A stretch of DNA of 16,849 bases, from positions 1-16,849 of the forward strand of contig DAIOHQ010000092.1 of assembly GCA_036744635.1 (NCBI GenBank), given 5' to 3'. The notes beneath the pieces are model-generated. The model did no database searches. It was not told the origin of the DNA and worked only from the letters and a program-made list of their open reading frames with translations. The stretch's first letter is position 1. Each line of letters starts with the position of its first letter. Source of the DNA: DAIOHQ01 sp036744635 (GTDB lineage: Bacteria > Planctomycetota > Phycisphaerae > Tepidisphaerales > Tepidisphaeraceae). Shown here in pieces: positions 1 through 8,045 of this stretch. A program made the position numbers and the translations under genes.

Positions 1-14
1 GCTCGAAGACAAGA

Positions 15-33
15 GGGCGGGCAGACCCCGCCC
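15..33. repeat. GC-rich inverted repeat at left edge
   Basis: GGGCGGG (15-21) and CCCGCCC (27-33) can pair around a 5-nt loop. No T-run follows, so it is not a convincing terminator. It may be a relic of the GC-rich intergenic palindromes found elsewhere in the window, or part of the leader of the acetyltransferase gene. TACAAT at 35-40 resembles a -10 box, but no -35 is visible and the window begins too close to judge. Confidence 0.35.
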
Positions 34-59
34 CTACAATAATACTGAGGTTAACCGTT

Positions 60-557
60 ATGCCCGCACCGTTGATTCGCCCCGCCATGCTTGCCGATCT
101 GCCGGTGATCAATGAGATCTACAACCATTGCGTGCTGCATTCCACCTGCACGTACCAGGTGGAGCCGGAGACGATGGAAGGCCGGGGAAAGTGGTTCGTC
201 GCCCATGGGCACAAGCATCCGGTAATCGTGCTGGAAGATGGCGGCGCGGTCGTGGCCTGGGGATCGCTATCGCGCTACCACGCTCGTGCGGCCTATAGCG
301 CGACGGTGGAGAATTCGGTCTATGTGCATCACGATTTTCATCGCCGCGGGTTTGGCCGGGCGCTGCTGGCGGAATTGATCCGCCTGGCTCGGCTGGCCGG
401 GCATCACACCATTATCGCGGCGATCGACGCCGAGCAGGCTGCCAGCGTGGCGCTGCATCGAGAATTCGGATTTGTCGAGGCCGGCAGACTGGCGCAGCTT
501 GGCTGGAAATTCAATCGCTGGCTGGACGTGATTTACATGCAATTGCTGCTGACGTAG
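60..557 (+). CDS. GNAT N-acetyltransferase, phosphinothricin acetyltransferase-like
   Basis: A 165-residue cytoplasmic enzyme predicted to move an acetyl group from acetyl-CoA to an amine. Recognised by the Pat/Bar/YncA-type layout: an N-terminal I-R-x-A-x-x-x-D-x-x-x-I-x-x-I-Y-N-x segment (residues 6-22), the Y-H-A-R-x-A-Y-x-x-T-x-E-x-S-V-Y-V block (73-89) and the acetyl-CoA loop H-R-R-G-F-G-R (94-100). The C-terminal G-F-x-E-x-G block (137-142) is followed by W-K-F-N-R-W-x-D-V (149-157), as in Pat proteins. Length is normal for the family. The start is supported by TGAGG about 10 nt upstream. Family members acetylate phosphinothricin, methionine sulfoximine or related amino acids, but the substrate cannot be told from sequence. 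It appears to stand alone. Confidence 0.9.
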   Translation: MPAPLIRPAMLADLPVINEIYNHCVLHSTCTYQVEPETMEGRGKWFVAHGHKHPVIVLEDGGAVVAWGSLSRYHARAAYSATVENSVYVHHDFHRRGFGRALLAELIRLARLAGHHTIIAAIDAEQAASVALHREFGFVEAGRLAQLGWKFNRWLDVIYMQLLLT

Positions 558-752
558 CGGAAATTTGCCGGAAAATCGTCCGATAAGTGTCGCAGCAGAA
601 ATGGCCTAACCGCCCGATACCGGAGGCTTTAGCAGCAATCGAAAAGCCTTTGTGCTTGAGCCTGTTTGTATTCCAAACATTTGCGGGCCTAGTGTGTCTA
701 AGAGAGTGCGGCCTGTTGTGATGGCCGCGGTTCCTCGCCTGGCAATTCGATC

Positions 753-774
753 TTCGGCATGGTGCCGAAAGGAG
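753..774 (+). promoter_or_regulatory. Hairpin overlapping the ribosome binding site of the Tyr-rich exported protein
   Basis: TTCGGCA (753-759) and TGCCGAA (763-769) form a perfect 7-bp stem with a 3-nt loop. Its last bases overlap the Shine-Dalgarno AAAGGAG (768-774) that serves the ATG at 783. A weaker stem, GCGGCC (708-713) with GGCCGC (723-728), lies upstream. Together they suggest a structured leader that could mask ribosome entry; this is inference. The rest of 558-752 has no gene and no promoter I would trust. Confidence 0.45.
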
Positions 775-782
775 TGGTCGCC

Positions 783-1145
783 ATGATTCGCAAACTAGCA
801 ATCGCAGCCGTGGGTTTGATGATGGGGGTACTGCCGTGTGCGGCGCAAGCGGGGCGCCACGGAGGCTCGAGCGTGTCGATTGGAATCGGGATCGGCATAT
901 CGGGCGGGTATGGCGGATATGGCGGCTACGGGTATTACGGGCCGCGCTATTATGCGCCGACCTATTACGCCCCGCGGTATTACTGCCCGCCGCCGGTGTA
1001 CTACTCGCCGCCGGTGTATTACGCGCCGCCGGTATACTATTCGCCACCGACGATCATCTATGAGTCGCCGCGGGTGTACTATCGCGATGGCTGCAACGAC
1101 GGGTATTACTACCGTAGCGAGTCGCGATATTACTACAACCGCTAG
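783..1145 (+). CDS. Small exported Tyr/Gly/Pro-rich repeat protein
   Basis: A 120-residue protein of unknown function. Residues 1-23 form a signal peptide: an M-I-R-K start, a hydrophobic core, and a likely signal peptidase I cut after A-Q-A. The mature chain is low-complexity. It has an alternating G-I-G-I-G-I stretch, Gly-Gly-Tyr repeats, then tandem units of the form V-Y-Y-x-P-P, and a Tyr/Arg-rich tail with two Cys (one in CPPP, one in DGCNDG). I chose ATG 783 over the in-frame ATG at 759 because AAAGGAG sits at 768-774 and the signal peptide then starts cleanly. The 759 ATG lies inside the RBS hairpin. Similar short Tyr/Pro-rich exported proteins occur in planctomycetes and proteobacteria without a known role. 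An envelope or matrix component is a reasonable guess only. Confidence 0.75.
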   Translation: MIRKLAIAAVGLMMGVLPCAAQAGRHGGSSVSIGIGIGISGGYGGYGGYGYYGPRYYAPTYYAPRYYCPPPVYYSPPVYYAPPVYYSPPTIIYESPRVYYRDGCNDGYYYRSESRYYYNR

Positions 1146-1175
1146 GTTCCGGCGGTTTCAATTCAGAGTCATTCA

Positions 1176-1204
1176 GAGCCGGGCATGATTTGCCTGGCTC
1201 TTTT
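1176..1204 (+). terminator. Intrinsic terminator of the Tyr-rich protein gene
   Basis: GAGCCGGGCA (1176-1185) pairs with TGCCTGGCTC (1191-1200) over 10 bp, with one G-U pair and a 5-nt loop, followed by TTTT (1201-1204). It lies 30 nt after the stop at 1145. The T-run is present only in the plus orientation, so it would not stop transcription arriving from the convergent giant gene. Confidence 0.8.
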
Positions 1205-1225
1205 CGTTGAGACATTTATCGACAA

Positions 1226-1269
1226 GTAGGGGCGTAGCCGCCCACGGTTGGCGAGTACGCCCACCCTAC
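1226..1269. repeat. Dispersed palindromic repeat, copy 1
   Basis: An imperfect palindrome beginning GTAGGGGCG and ending CGCCCACCCTAC. Its right half, GGCGAGTACGCCCACCCTAC (1250-1269), matches exactly the reverse complement of 10901-10920 and matches 10939-10958 with one difference. It sits between two convergent genes and may also act as a terminator for the minus-strand gene. Confidence 0.75.
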
Positions 1270-1278
1270 GGCACGTCA

Positions 1279-1304
1279 TGGCAGACAAGAATGTCCGCCC
1301 CACC
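1279..1304. repeat. Dispersed repeat with GCAGACAAGAATG core, copy 1
   Basis: A 26-nt unit containing GGCAGACAAGAATGTCCG, ending 4 nt downstream of the giant gene's stop codon. The 25 nt at 1280-1304 recur in reverse complement at 16696-16720 with one mismatch, and its first part (GCAGACAAGAATG) recurs at the right end of the window (16837-16849). Not coding. Confidence 0.75.
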
Positions 1305-1308
1305 AGAA

Positions 1309-4300
1309 TCAGCCGATCTGATAGGTGCCGTTGTTGGCGCCGATCACGCGAAGCTTCTTGAGCTGGCGGGCGCGGATGGTGGCGCCGGCCTGCACGTCGC
1401 CGGTGACGAAGAGCGACCCAATCTGGTTGTTCACCTGGATGGTGACGCCGGAGAGGATGGATCCGAACACGTCGAGCCGTTTGATGCTGTTGTCGATTTG
1501 CAGGCTGGAGGCGAGGTCGCCGCCGACGCGCAGGTACTGGATGGTGCCGGTGACGTGCAGCATGTCACCGGGGTTGCCCAGGCCGCCGAGCAACTGCACC
1601 TTGCCGACATCGCCGTTTACATCCAGGCCGCCGTTGGTCATGCGGCCGCCGATGAAGACATTGCCCACCGAGCCGCCCTTGCGGGCGGTGCCGATGACCT
1701 TGATCTTGCCCGACAAAGCGCCGCCGATGCGGACGGTCTTGATCGAGTTGGTGGCGCTGATGTCGCCGACCATGTCGCGGGCGATCGTCAGCTTTCCGAT
1801 GCTGCCGTTGGGGCCGACAGCGCTGATGACCGAACTGCCGCCGACGGTGCCATTGACATTCATCTTCTTGATCGGGCCGGCGATCACCATGTTTAAGTTG
1901 AAGATGTCATTGGCGGGCGTGAAGGCGTTCAGCCTGCCGGTGCTGACCTGCAAGCCGTTGATGATCGAACGGGTGGTGATGCTGGTGATCGAGTTGGCGA
2001 AATTGAACGTAGTCGGACTGTTCACCGGATCGGTCGAGCGAATCTGATACGCGCTGACCGGCCCCAGATCGCGCGACCCGCGGGCATCGACGTTCTCGAT
2101 GATGCCGGTGTCGGTACGTCCTGCGATGTTGGGCGCTGCCGCCGACGTGCCAAGCGTCGCGTGGATGTCGGTGAGTTTGTTGGGGATGAAATGGAAATAG
2201 GGATCAAATTCCTCGCTCTCGCTGAGGCGCACGTCCGAAGACATCTGGTCCGTGCTGAGCAGCGAGCCGTTGCCGGTGGCATTGAAGCCGCTGTCTGACG
2301 CGCCGCCGAAGAGGGTAACGTCGCGAATGCCATACCCGCCCACCGTGATCTTGTCGATCCGGCCATCGCCGACCACGCCGACGATCGAATCGAAGAAAGC
2401 GAAATTGGCGCTAATGGGCCCCACGTCCGAGGCGGCAAAGACGCTTCCCATGATGCCGCTGGCCCTGATGCTCTCGATATCAAATCCGGGATGGTTGACG
2501 CCCTGCTGATCACCCGGTTCGGGAAGAAATCCGCCAAGCTGCCATTCCCTGGTCTGTTCATAGGTTTCGGCGGTTTCGGTTTCCTGGTTGATGATCCAGC
2601 CATTGGTGAGATCCACGGAGCCAATATGCGAAAGCGATACGATGTCGCCGCGGATGTCGGCGTTATGGCCTTCGACGAGATCGATGGGACCCGCGGCAAA
2701 GACGCCGGCGTCGGCGAGATCGCCGCTGCCGCTGGGAAGCACGCCTTCGCCGATCTGGACGTCAGTGAAATGCGCTTCCGTTGGAGCCGGCGGTGGGGTT
2801 GCGCCAACCGGTTCCGACTTGGTGGTGTCGACGACGGCGGCGAGCGTGGTATTCAACCCGACGATCGGGCCGTTGATCCCTTCAAACACGGCCGGGTCGT
2901 CGCGGCCATCTGCATTGGCTTGAATGAGACCGACGTCGCCGCCGATCTCAATATTTCCCAGCGACTTGTTCGCCTGGATGGAGATAACGTTGCCGCCAAT
3001 GTTGATGAGGTTGTGCTGCTGGTTGAACGGGAATGTGTCGGTTGCAACCGTGCGGGCATTCACCGCGACACCGATCGGCTTTTTCATGATGCCGATGAAA
3101 TCGCCGGAGAGAGTGCCGACATCGCCGACGTCGAGATTGGCGATCTCGCCGTTGGGAGTGTTGTTGACGATGGATGTAAAGTCTCCGGTACCGCTGATGC
3201 TGAGCACGTCCACCGTGGCGCCACCATCGACGCCGATGCGCAGGTCGGTGCTGGGCGTTGGCGCGACGGGTGTCGTGGAAGTCGTTGTCGTTGTCGTTGT
3301 CGTTGCCGGAGGCGGCGGCTGCACCACGAGCTTGTTAGTGGTCTCGTCGCGGACCACCGGCCGACCGGTGCCGGTGTCGGTGATTTGGCCGATTTCGACA
3401 CTGCCTCCAAGGCCGGTATTAGTCCCGGTAATTTGCAGCGGGCCGTCAACGCTGAAACTGATGACAACCACGCCGGCGCTGCCGCTGATCGGATAGGTCA
3501 GCATGTCGGTGATCCTGGGTCCGACGAATTGGCTGTTGGTATCGCTGACCGGCTGGCTGGGATCGAAGGCCGGGTTCACCTGCACATCCAGCGGAGCGAA
3601 GGTCATCAGCCCGCCGGAATCGTCGGTCAAGTTGACGACCTCACCAATATCAAACCCGGTCGCTTCGGGCGTGCCGCCGCCGAACTGGCCAGGCCGGATA
3701 ACGCCATCGAGCGGGGCTTTGATGTAGCGGACGTTTCCGCCGGGCCCGGTGTTGATCAGGGGCGCAAACAGCTCCGTGGTGGCGTCGATCAGATCAATCG
3801 TTCCGTCGGTGCCCACCTGGTCCCAATTGAGATTGTATGTGCCGGATACGATATCGCCGCGAATGGTGCCCATGGCCGCATCGACGTAATACAAGCCATC
3901 GACCGTTGTGGCCGCGTCAATGATCTGAATGTCGCGGCCAATGGCGTGATCCTTGTCCGTTTCAATATCGATCGAGCCCGTGGTCGCATGAATGAATCCG
4001 ATGCTGCCGTTCATCAGGGCCAGGGGTGCACTGACGCTGCCGCCTTGGATTTCTCGGATGTTACCCGGCACGTTATTGGGTTTATTGCCGGTGTTGGCGA
4101 TCGCCCAGAACGCGCCGCCAGTATTGTTCTTGGGAGTGACGTACACGTTGCCACCCGCCCAGATGGAGCCGATATCGCCGCGCGGCGTCTGGAAGCCATC
4201 GCGATCGTCAGTGGGATCGAGGATATTCCCGGCCGCGACGATGCCGCCGATGGGAATTCCACCGATATTCGTTCCCACGCCGGTGAGGACGATGTGATAG

Positions 4301-7300
4301 GGAATGCGCAAGGCGAGGTAGTTATCCGCGCCGCTGCGGGTGAAACCGGGATCGGCGCCGGCGGCGATGCGGTAGGATCCGGCCTTTTCCGCGATGAATT
4401 GGAACGGCCGGCCGTTTACTTCGCCGGCATCATTGTTCGAGAAGTCGGTGGCAATCAGACGGTTATCGGGGTCATAGACACCGACACGGACGCCGCTGCC
4501 CGGAGAGTCGAGCTCCACGGTCACGGTCTGCCCCGCCAGAAGCGGAATCGCGTACCAGTCGGCGGTGATGGCCGGCGGGGGCGGAGCCGGCGGCACCGAA
4601 GTCGGCGACTGCAGCGCGATGCCATCGATTTCGACGCGGTCGGGATCGTTATTGTTCAGCGTGCCGACGAACTGGGGCGTGCTGAAATCCTGAGAATCCC
4701 ATGCTGGTGATCCGGTGAGGAATCCGCCGGCAAAGGTGCCCCCGCCGGTGCCGCGTGCTTGCCCCACGCTGGCGGGCATGTCCGGAGAATTTGGATCGTT
4801 GTCGACGTTCACGGTTCCGACGAAATCCTGCTTGGAGATGATCTGGCCAAGCTGGCCACCCACGTGGACGTTAAAACCAGTCGAGTAGTGCAGCGCCGGC
4901 CCGCCCACCGCCGAGTCGGACCCAATGGTGCCCAAGCTTGCGATAGTCGCGATGTCGCCGCCGATACTGACGGCGCCGAACACGCCGTCGCCGATCACCG
5001 AGAATGAAAATTTATTGGCCATGCCGCTGGATTGGCCGGCCAGCAGCCAGCCGGCGTAGAGCGTCTGCATCGATCCGGGGACATTGACGGTGCCGGTGAA
5101 GGTGCCGCCGAAAAGGAACGATCCGAAATCCTGCGGCTTCTGGGCGCCAGTTGCGGCGCTGATATCGATAATGTCCAACATCGCCGATTCGTTCGAGCTT
5201 CCCTCATCGACGGTCGGGTTCAGCACCGTCACCGGGAAAGCGCGCTGCAAATCGGTCGCGCTCGCCCCGCTGTCGACGGCCAGCAGCTTGCCGATGGTCG
5301 GATCATATTCAATGGCCAGGAACGTGATCGGCAATGAACCCGCCGGCGTTTTGACGACCGTGCCCACCCGCGCGTTAGTGACGTCGATGTCCACCAGGCG
5401 GGCATTGGTCACATCATGCGCAAGCAGCGTGCCGGCGGTGGTGAAGTCCATGGAATTCACAGCCAAGTTCTGGCCGGTGGAGGGATCGGTCAGGGTGTCG
5501 ATCACCCGGATCGGAGCGCCGTTCTGCGGGTTCACCTGGATCAGGCCGTTGGTGTCGTTCACCACCCACAGCTTCTTGTCGGGCGCGAAGGCCATGGCGG
5601 TGACGTTGGCGATGTTGGTCAGCGTGCCGATGGGGATGAAGTGGCCGAACTCGGGCGATGAGGGGTTGTCGATGATGGTGCCGAGGGTGGTGGCGCCGCC
5701 GACGTTGTAGATTGCATACAGCTCGGGGATGCCGTCGCCATTGAGGTCGGCGTAATCCATGCCCTGCACGTCGCGGAGCGGAGCGCCGGTTGACGCCAGC
5801 ACGATGCCCGCGCCGGCGAAGGCCTGGTTGGTGGTGCGGTCGATCAGGGCCAATTCGTCGTTCTGCACGAGATCGCCCTGGGCGTTTCGCAGATCCGAAT
5901 CCATCACCGCGATGGTGCCATCGGGCGCGATGGCCATGCCGGTGATGCGGTCGAGGTTCGCTCCCAGCATCGAGCCGGCAAATGAGGTGTTGAAGGTGCT
6001 GTAGATCGGCGCGCCGGTGACCTGCAGGCCGGGCGTGATCGAACCGGCGCGGAACGAACTGACCGGCCGGTCCATCGTCGTTCCCAAGATGGGAATCTGA
6101 TCGTCGTTGGGATCGACACTGATATCCTTTGTGCGCGCGCCGAGATAGAGCGCGCCGGCGCCGGCCGGTGAGTTGATGATGATCGGCAGGCCGGTATTGC
6201 CGTCCTGGACCCGCAGCGGTCCGGCATTCCCCGTGAACGCCGTCAGCGGCGCACCGTTGTTGCTGACGGCGGAGATCGAGATGGAGTCGGTGATGCTCGA
6301 CTGGTTCACCTGGATGGAGAAAATGCTCGCCGAAGGCGGCCGCATGCGCGAATCAATAAAGCACAGGTCATCGCTGCCGACATCGGTCACCATCAGCACG
6401 CCGGGCTGATTGGTAAACGGGTCGCTGAGCAGCGGATTCCAGGTCATATCGCCGATGTCCAGGCCGCGCTTGGGCTTGGGATTATTGGCGATCGGGTGCG
6501 GGTCCTGTTTGTCGATGACGCCACCCATGGAGATGGCGGTGCCGCTGGAAAGGCGAATGCGCAGCAACTGCGGCGACTGACCGCTGTTGGTGGCCGAGGG
6601 CACGGTCGTGGTGGCGCCGACGCTGGCGTTGGGAGTCTCATTGGGGCCGCCGCTCACGTCGGTCTGGGCGTTGGTCACGCCCAGCACATAGGTGTCTTCC
6701 GGCAGATCGGGATTCCCCTGCACAAACGCCAATCCGGTGATGTTATTGACATTTTTGTTGTCGAGTGAAACGTTGAGAGTCGCGCCAAGACCGCCAGATG
6801 GATTGATCTGGGCAATGCTGCCGGTGCCGCCGCGCACCAGGAAAGCCCACAGATTTCCACGGGAATCGAAGGCGATATCGGAGACGTTGGCGAAATTGCC
6901 GGCGCTGGTGGTGCCGAAGGCGAAGGTGCCCCCTTCATTGAACACCTGGCCGGTGTCAACGTCGACGGAATAAAGCCGCGGCGTCGGGAAGGATGGCGGA
7001 GGCGTCGGAGGAGTGGGCGGAGCCGGCTGACCAGGAATGGGCGTGATCAGCACCGGCGCCAGCTTCGGCGTGTTGTCCACCGCGACGAAATACAAGCGGC
7101 CGTTGATCGGCGAAAACGCCGCCGCCGGCACCGACGTTACGGTGCTCAGGCTGTTGGCCGGGGCCTGGGTCGCGGCATTGGGATCGCGCGGCAGCACGGG
7201 ATTTCCCTGGGCATCGGTCGAGAGGCGAAGATCGCTGGTCACGACACCCGCGCCGGTCTGATTGTTCAGGCTGACGAGCTGGATTTGCTGCTGCTTGAGG

Positions 7301-7761
7301 TTATTTGCCAGCACGACGGTCGCGAGATTGATCCCCCAGGTCTGACCATTTGAGCGCGAAGCCAGTGCTTCCAGATCCGCCGCCGACGGCGCTGCGGGAA
7401 ACTGCCCGAAGGTCGTGGGTGCGCCGCCGACGCTGTCGAGACTCACCGGTTCGATGCCATCCTGCGCGCCCACGCCGCCGAGCACGTCCGCGCCGAGCTG
7501 GTCGAGCGGGCTGGCAACGAAATGGCCGGGAAGATCCGTGATGATCGTGTTGTTTTGGTCGTCTACGTACCCGAGCACGAAGTCTGCGCTCAGCTTGCTG
7601 CCGTTCATGTTGATCTGAGCGACGTTGCCGTTGGCATCCTGCCACTGAAAGACGTCGCCGCCGACCAGCACCGTCAGCAGCACGCGCGACTCCAGCCCCT
7701 CAATGGCTGAGCGAATGGCATTCAAATTCCGGGACTTCCGAGACGAGCGACGAGCGGGCAT
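1309..7761 (-). CDS. Giant LEPR-XLL-type secreted beta-propeller/beta-helix protein
   Basis: A 2150-residue protein. A basic N-terminus (A-R-R-S-S-R-K-S-R) is followed by L-E-S-R-V-L-L (23-29), a variant of the LEPR-XLL motif on giant exported proteins of Planctomycetota. Residues about 260-840 contain propeller-like units (D-I-A-F-D-S-R-G-N-L-W at 295-305, M-A-I-A-P-D-G-T-I at 609-617, M-A-F-A-P-D-K-K-L-W at 723-732) and a Ca-binding loop D-L-N-G-D-G (672-677). About 1067-1152 resembles a pre-peptidase C-terminal (PPC) beta-sandwich. From about 920 to the end there are Gly-rich strand repeats like a right-handed beta-helix; the last eight (from 1987) recur every 19-25 residues. Linkers are Pro-rich (about 242-258) and Thr-rich (1487-1497). 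No transmembrane segment, dockerin, PEP-CTERM or LPXTG anchor is seen. The start has a perfect Shine-Dalgarno, TAAGGAGG, 7 nt upstream. Adhesion or a surface-layer role is inference. Confidence 0.9.
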   Translation of the reverse strand: MPARRSSRKSRNLNAIRSAIEGLESRVLLTVLVGGDVFQWQDANGNVAQINMNGSKLSADFVLGYVDDQNNTIITDLPGHFVASPLDQLGADVLGGVGAQDGIEPVSLDSVGGAPTTFGQFPAAPSAADLEALASRSNGQTWGINLATVVLANNLKQQQIQLVSLNNQTGAGVVTSDLRLSTDAQGNPVLPRDPNAATQAPANSLSTVTSVPAAAFSPINGRLYFVAVDNTPKLAPVLITPIPGQPAPPTPPTPPPSFPTPRLYSVDVDTGQVFNEGGTFAFGTTSAGNFANVSDIAFDSRGNLWAFLVRGGTGSIAQINPSGGLGATLNVSLDNKNVNNITGLAFVQGNPDLPEDTYVLGVTNAQTDVSGGPNETPNASVGATTTVPSATNSGQSPQLLRIRLSSGTAISMGGVIDKQDPHPIANNPKPKRGLDIGDMTWNPLLSDPFTNQPGVLMVTDVGSDDLCFIDSRMRPPSASIFSIQVNQSSITDSISISAVSNNGAPLTAFTGNAGPLRVQDGNTGLPIIINSPAGAGALYLGARTKDISVDPNDDQIPILGTTMDRPVSSFRAGSITPGLQVTGAPIYSTFNTSFAGSMLGANLDRITGMAIAPDGTIAVMDSDLRNAQGDLVQNDELALIDRTTNQAFAGAGIVLASTGAPLRDVQGMDYADLNGDGIPELYAIYNVGGATTLGTIIDNPSSPEFGHFIPIGTLTNIANVTAMAFAPDKKLWVVNDTNGLIQVNPQNGAPIRVIDTLTDPSTGQNLAVNSMDFTTAGTLLAHDVTNARLVDIDVTNARVGTVVKTPAGSLPITFLAIEYDPTIGKLLAVDSGASATDLQRAFPVTVLNPTVDEGSSNESAMLDIIDISAATGAQKPQDFGSFLFGGTFTGTVNVPGSMQTLYAGWLLAGQSSGMANKFSFSVIGDGVFGAVSIGGDIATIASLGTIGSDSAVGGPALHYSTGFNVHVGGQLGQIISKQDFVGTVNVDNDPNSPDMPASVGQARGTGGGTFAGGFLTGSPAWDSQDFSTPQFVGTLNNNDPDRVEIDGIALQSPTSVPPAPPPPAITADWYAIPLLAGQTVTVELDSPGSGVRVGVYDPDNRLIATDFSNNDAGEVNGRPFQFIAEKAGSYRIAAGADPGFTRSGADNYLALRIPYHIVLTGVGTNIGGIPIGGIVAAGNILDPTDDRDGFQTPRGDIGSIWAGGNVYVTPKNNTGGAFWAIANTGNKPNNVPGNIREIQGGSVSAPLALMNGSIGFIHATTGSIDIETDKDHAIGRDIQIIDAATTVDGLYYVDAAMGTIRGDIVSGTYNLNWDQVGTDGTIDLIDATTELFAPLINTGPGGNVRYIKAPLDGVIRPGQFGGGTPEATGFDIGEVVNLTDDSGGLMTFAPLDVQVNPAFDPSQPVSDTNSQFVGPRITDMLTYPISGSAGVVVISFSVDGPLQITGTNTGLGGSVEIGQITDTGTGRPVVRDETTNKLVVQPPPPATTTTTTTTSTTPVAPTPSTDLRIGVDGGATVDVLSISGTGDFTSIVNNTPNGEIANLDVGDVGTLSGDFIGIMKKPIGVAVNARTVATDTFPFNQQHNLINIGGNVISIQANKSLGNIEIGGDVGLIQANADGRDDPAVFEGINGPIVGLNTTLAAVVDTTKSEPVGATPPPAPTEAHFTDVQIGEGVLPSGSGDLADAGVFAAGPIDLVEGHNADIRGDIVSLSHIGSVDLTNGWIINQETETAETYEQTREWQLGGFLPEPGDQQGVNHPGFDIESIRASGIMGSVFAASDVGPISANFAFFDSIVGVVGDGRIDKITVGGYGIRDVTLFGGASDSGFNATGNGSLLSTDQMSSDVRLSESEEFDPYFHFIPNKLTDIHATLGTSAAAPNIAGRTDTGIIENVDARGSRDLGPVSAYQIRSTDPVNSPTTFNFANSITSITTRSIINGLQVSTGRLNAFTPANDIFNLNMVIAGPIKKMNVNGTVGGSSVISAVGPNGSIGKLTIARDMVGDISATNSIKTVRIGGALSGKIKVIGTARKGGSVGNVFIGGRMTNGGLDVNGDVGKVQLLGGLGNPGDMLHVTGTIQYLRVGGDLASSLQIDNSIKRLDVFGSILSGVTIQVNNQIGSLFVTGDVQAGATIRARQLKKLRVIGANNGTYQIG
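3281..3304 (-). repeat. Hexanucleotide tandem repeat encoding a Thr-rich linker
   Basis: Four exact copies of GTCGTT on the plus strand (3281-3304) encode part of the polythreonine linker (residues about 1487-1497) of the giant protein. The linker joins one beta-helical segment to the next, after a run of prolines. A hexamer keeps frame if copies are gained or lost, so linker length could vary between strains. Confidence 0.8.
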
Positions 7762-7961
7762 GCGCGTTCCTCCTTAGCCGTATTGACTCCGAAACATCCA
7801 AAAAGTTTCCGAGAGATACCGCTAATGAAAAGGGGGACAATTCTGATGGGCTCCGTCGTCTCCGGCTTTCAGGCACCAGTACCACCACATGAAGGCTCCA
7901 GCGAGCTTCGTGATCCAGCGCCCCCATCTCCGCTGCACCGGATTGGGAACCCACGACATTA
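7762..7961 (-). other. Long 5' leader of the giant protein gene
   Basis: About 190 nt lie between the predicted transcription start (near 7955) and the ATG at 7761, ending in the strong Shine-Dalgarno at 7769-7776. I find no conserved riboswitch signature and no convincing small gene. The open frame overlapping it (7700-7990, minus) has no ribosome binding site and no recognisable features. Confidence 0.35.
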
Positions 7962-7990
7962 GTTCTACTTACACGCGTGGCGCGTGTCAA
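7962..7990 (-). promoter_or_regulatory. Promoter with embedded palindrome for the giant protein gene
   Basis: On the minus strand a perfect -35 TTGACA (7985-7990) is followed by a 17-nt spacer and TAGAAC (7962-7967, four of six matches to TATAAT). The spacer and part of the -35 form the palindrome ACACGCG-TGG-CGCGTGT (7971-7987), with perfect 7-bp arms. A regulator bound there would block RNA polymerase. It lies 55 nt beyond the transaldolase stop, so the giant gene probably has its own transcript. No T-run follows the palindrome on the minus strand, so a terminator is less likely. Confidence 0.55.
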
Positions 7991-8045
7991 CGAACATCGG
8001 AATTGGCAACAGACCGATTTCCCGGCGGAATATGCCGGTGCAGTG

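Noticed and set aside
1226..1304. CRISPR-like array
   Set aside because: Only two unlike repeats are present, with no regular spacers and no cas genes.
1207..1896. 229-codon plus-strand frame across the repeats and the end of the giant gene
   Set aside because: Its first part is intergenic repeat sequence and the rest is antisense to the beta-helix repeats.
2491..4710. 739-codon open frame on the plus strand inside the giant gene
   Set aside because: It is antisense to a clearly coding frame, has low-complexity Arg/Asp composition with no recognisable domain, and its start has no ribosome binding site. Long antisense frames are expected in GC-rich DNA.
7762..7961. Riboswitch in the long leader
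   Set aside because: I looked for c-di-GMP, cobalamin, SAM and TPP signatures and found none that fit.
7700..7990. 96-codon minus-strand frame in the leader of the giant gene
   Set aside because: It overlaps the start of the giant gene in another frame and lacks a ribosome binding site; it runs from the promoter itself.
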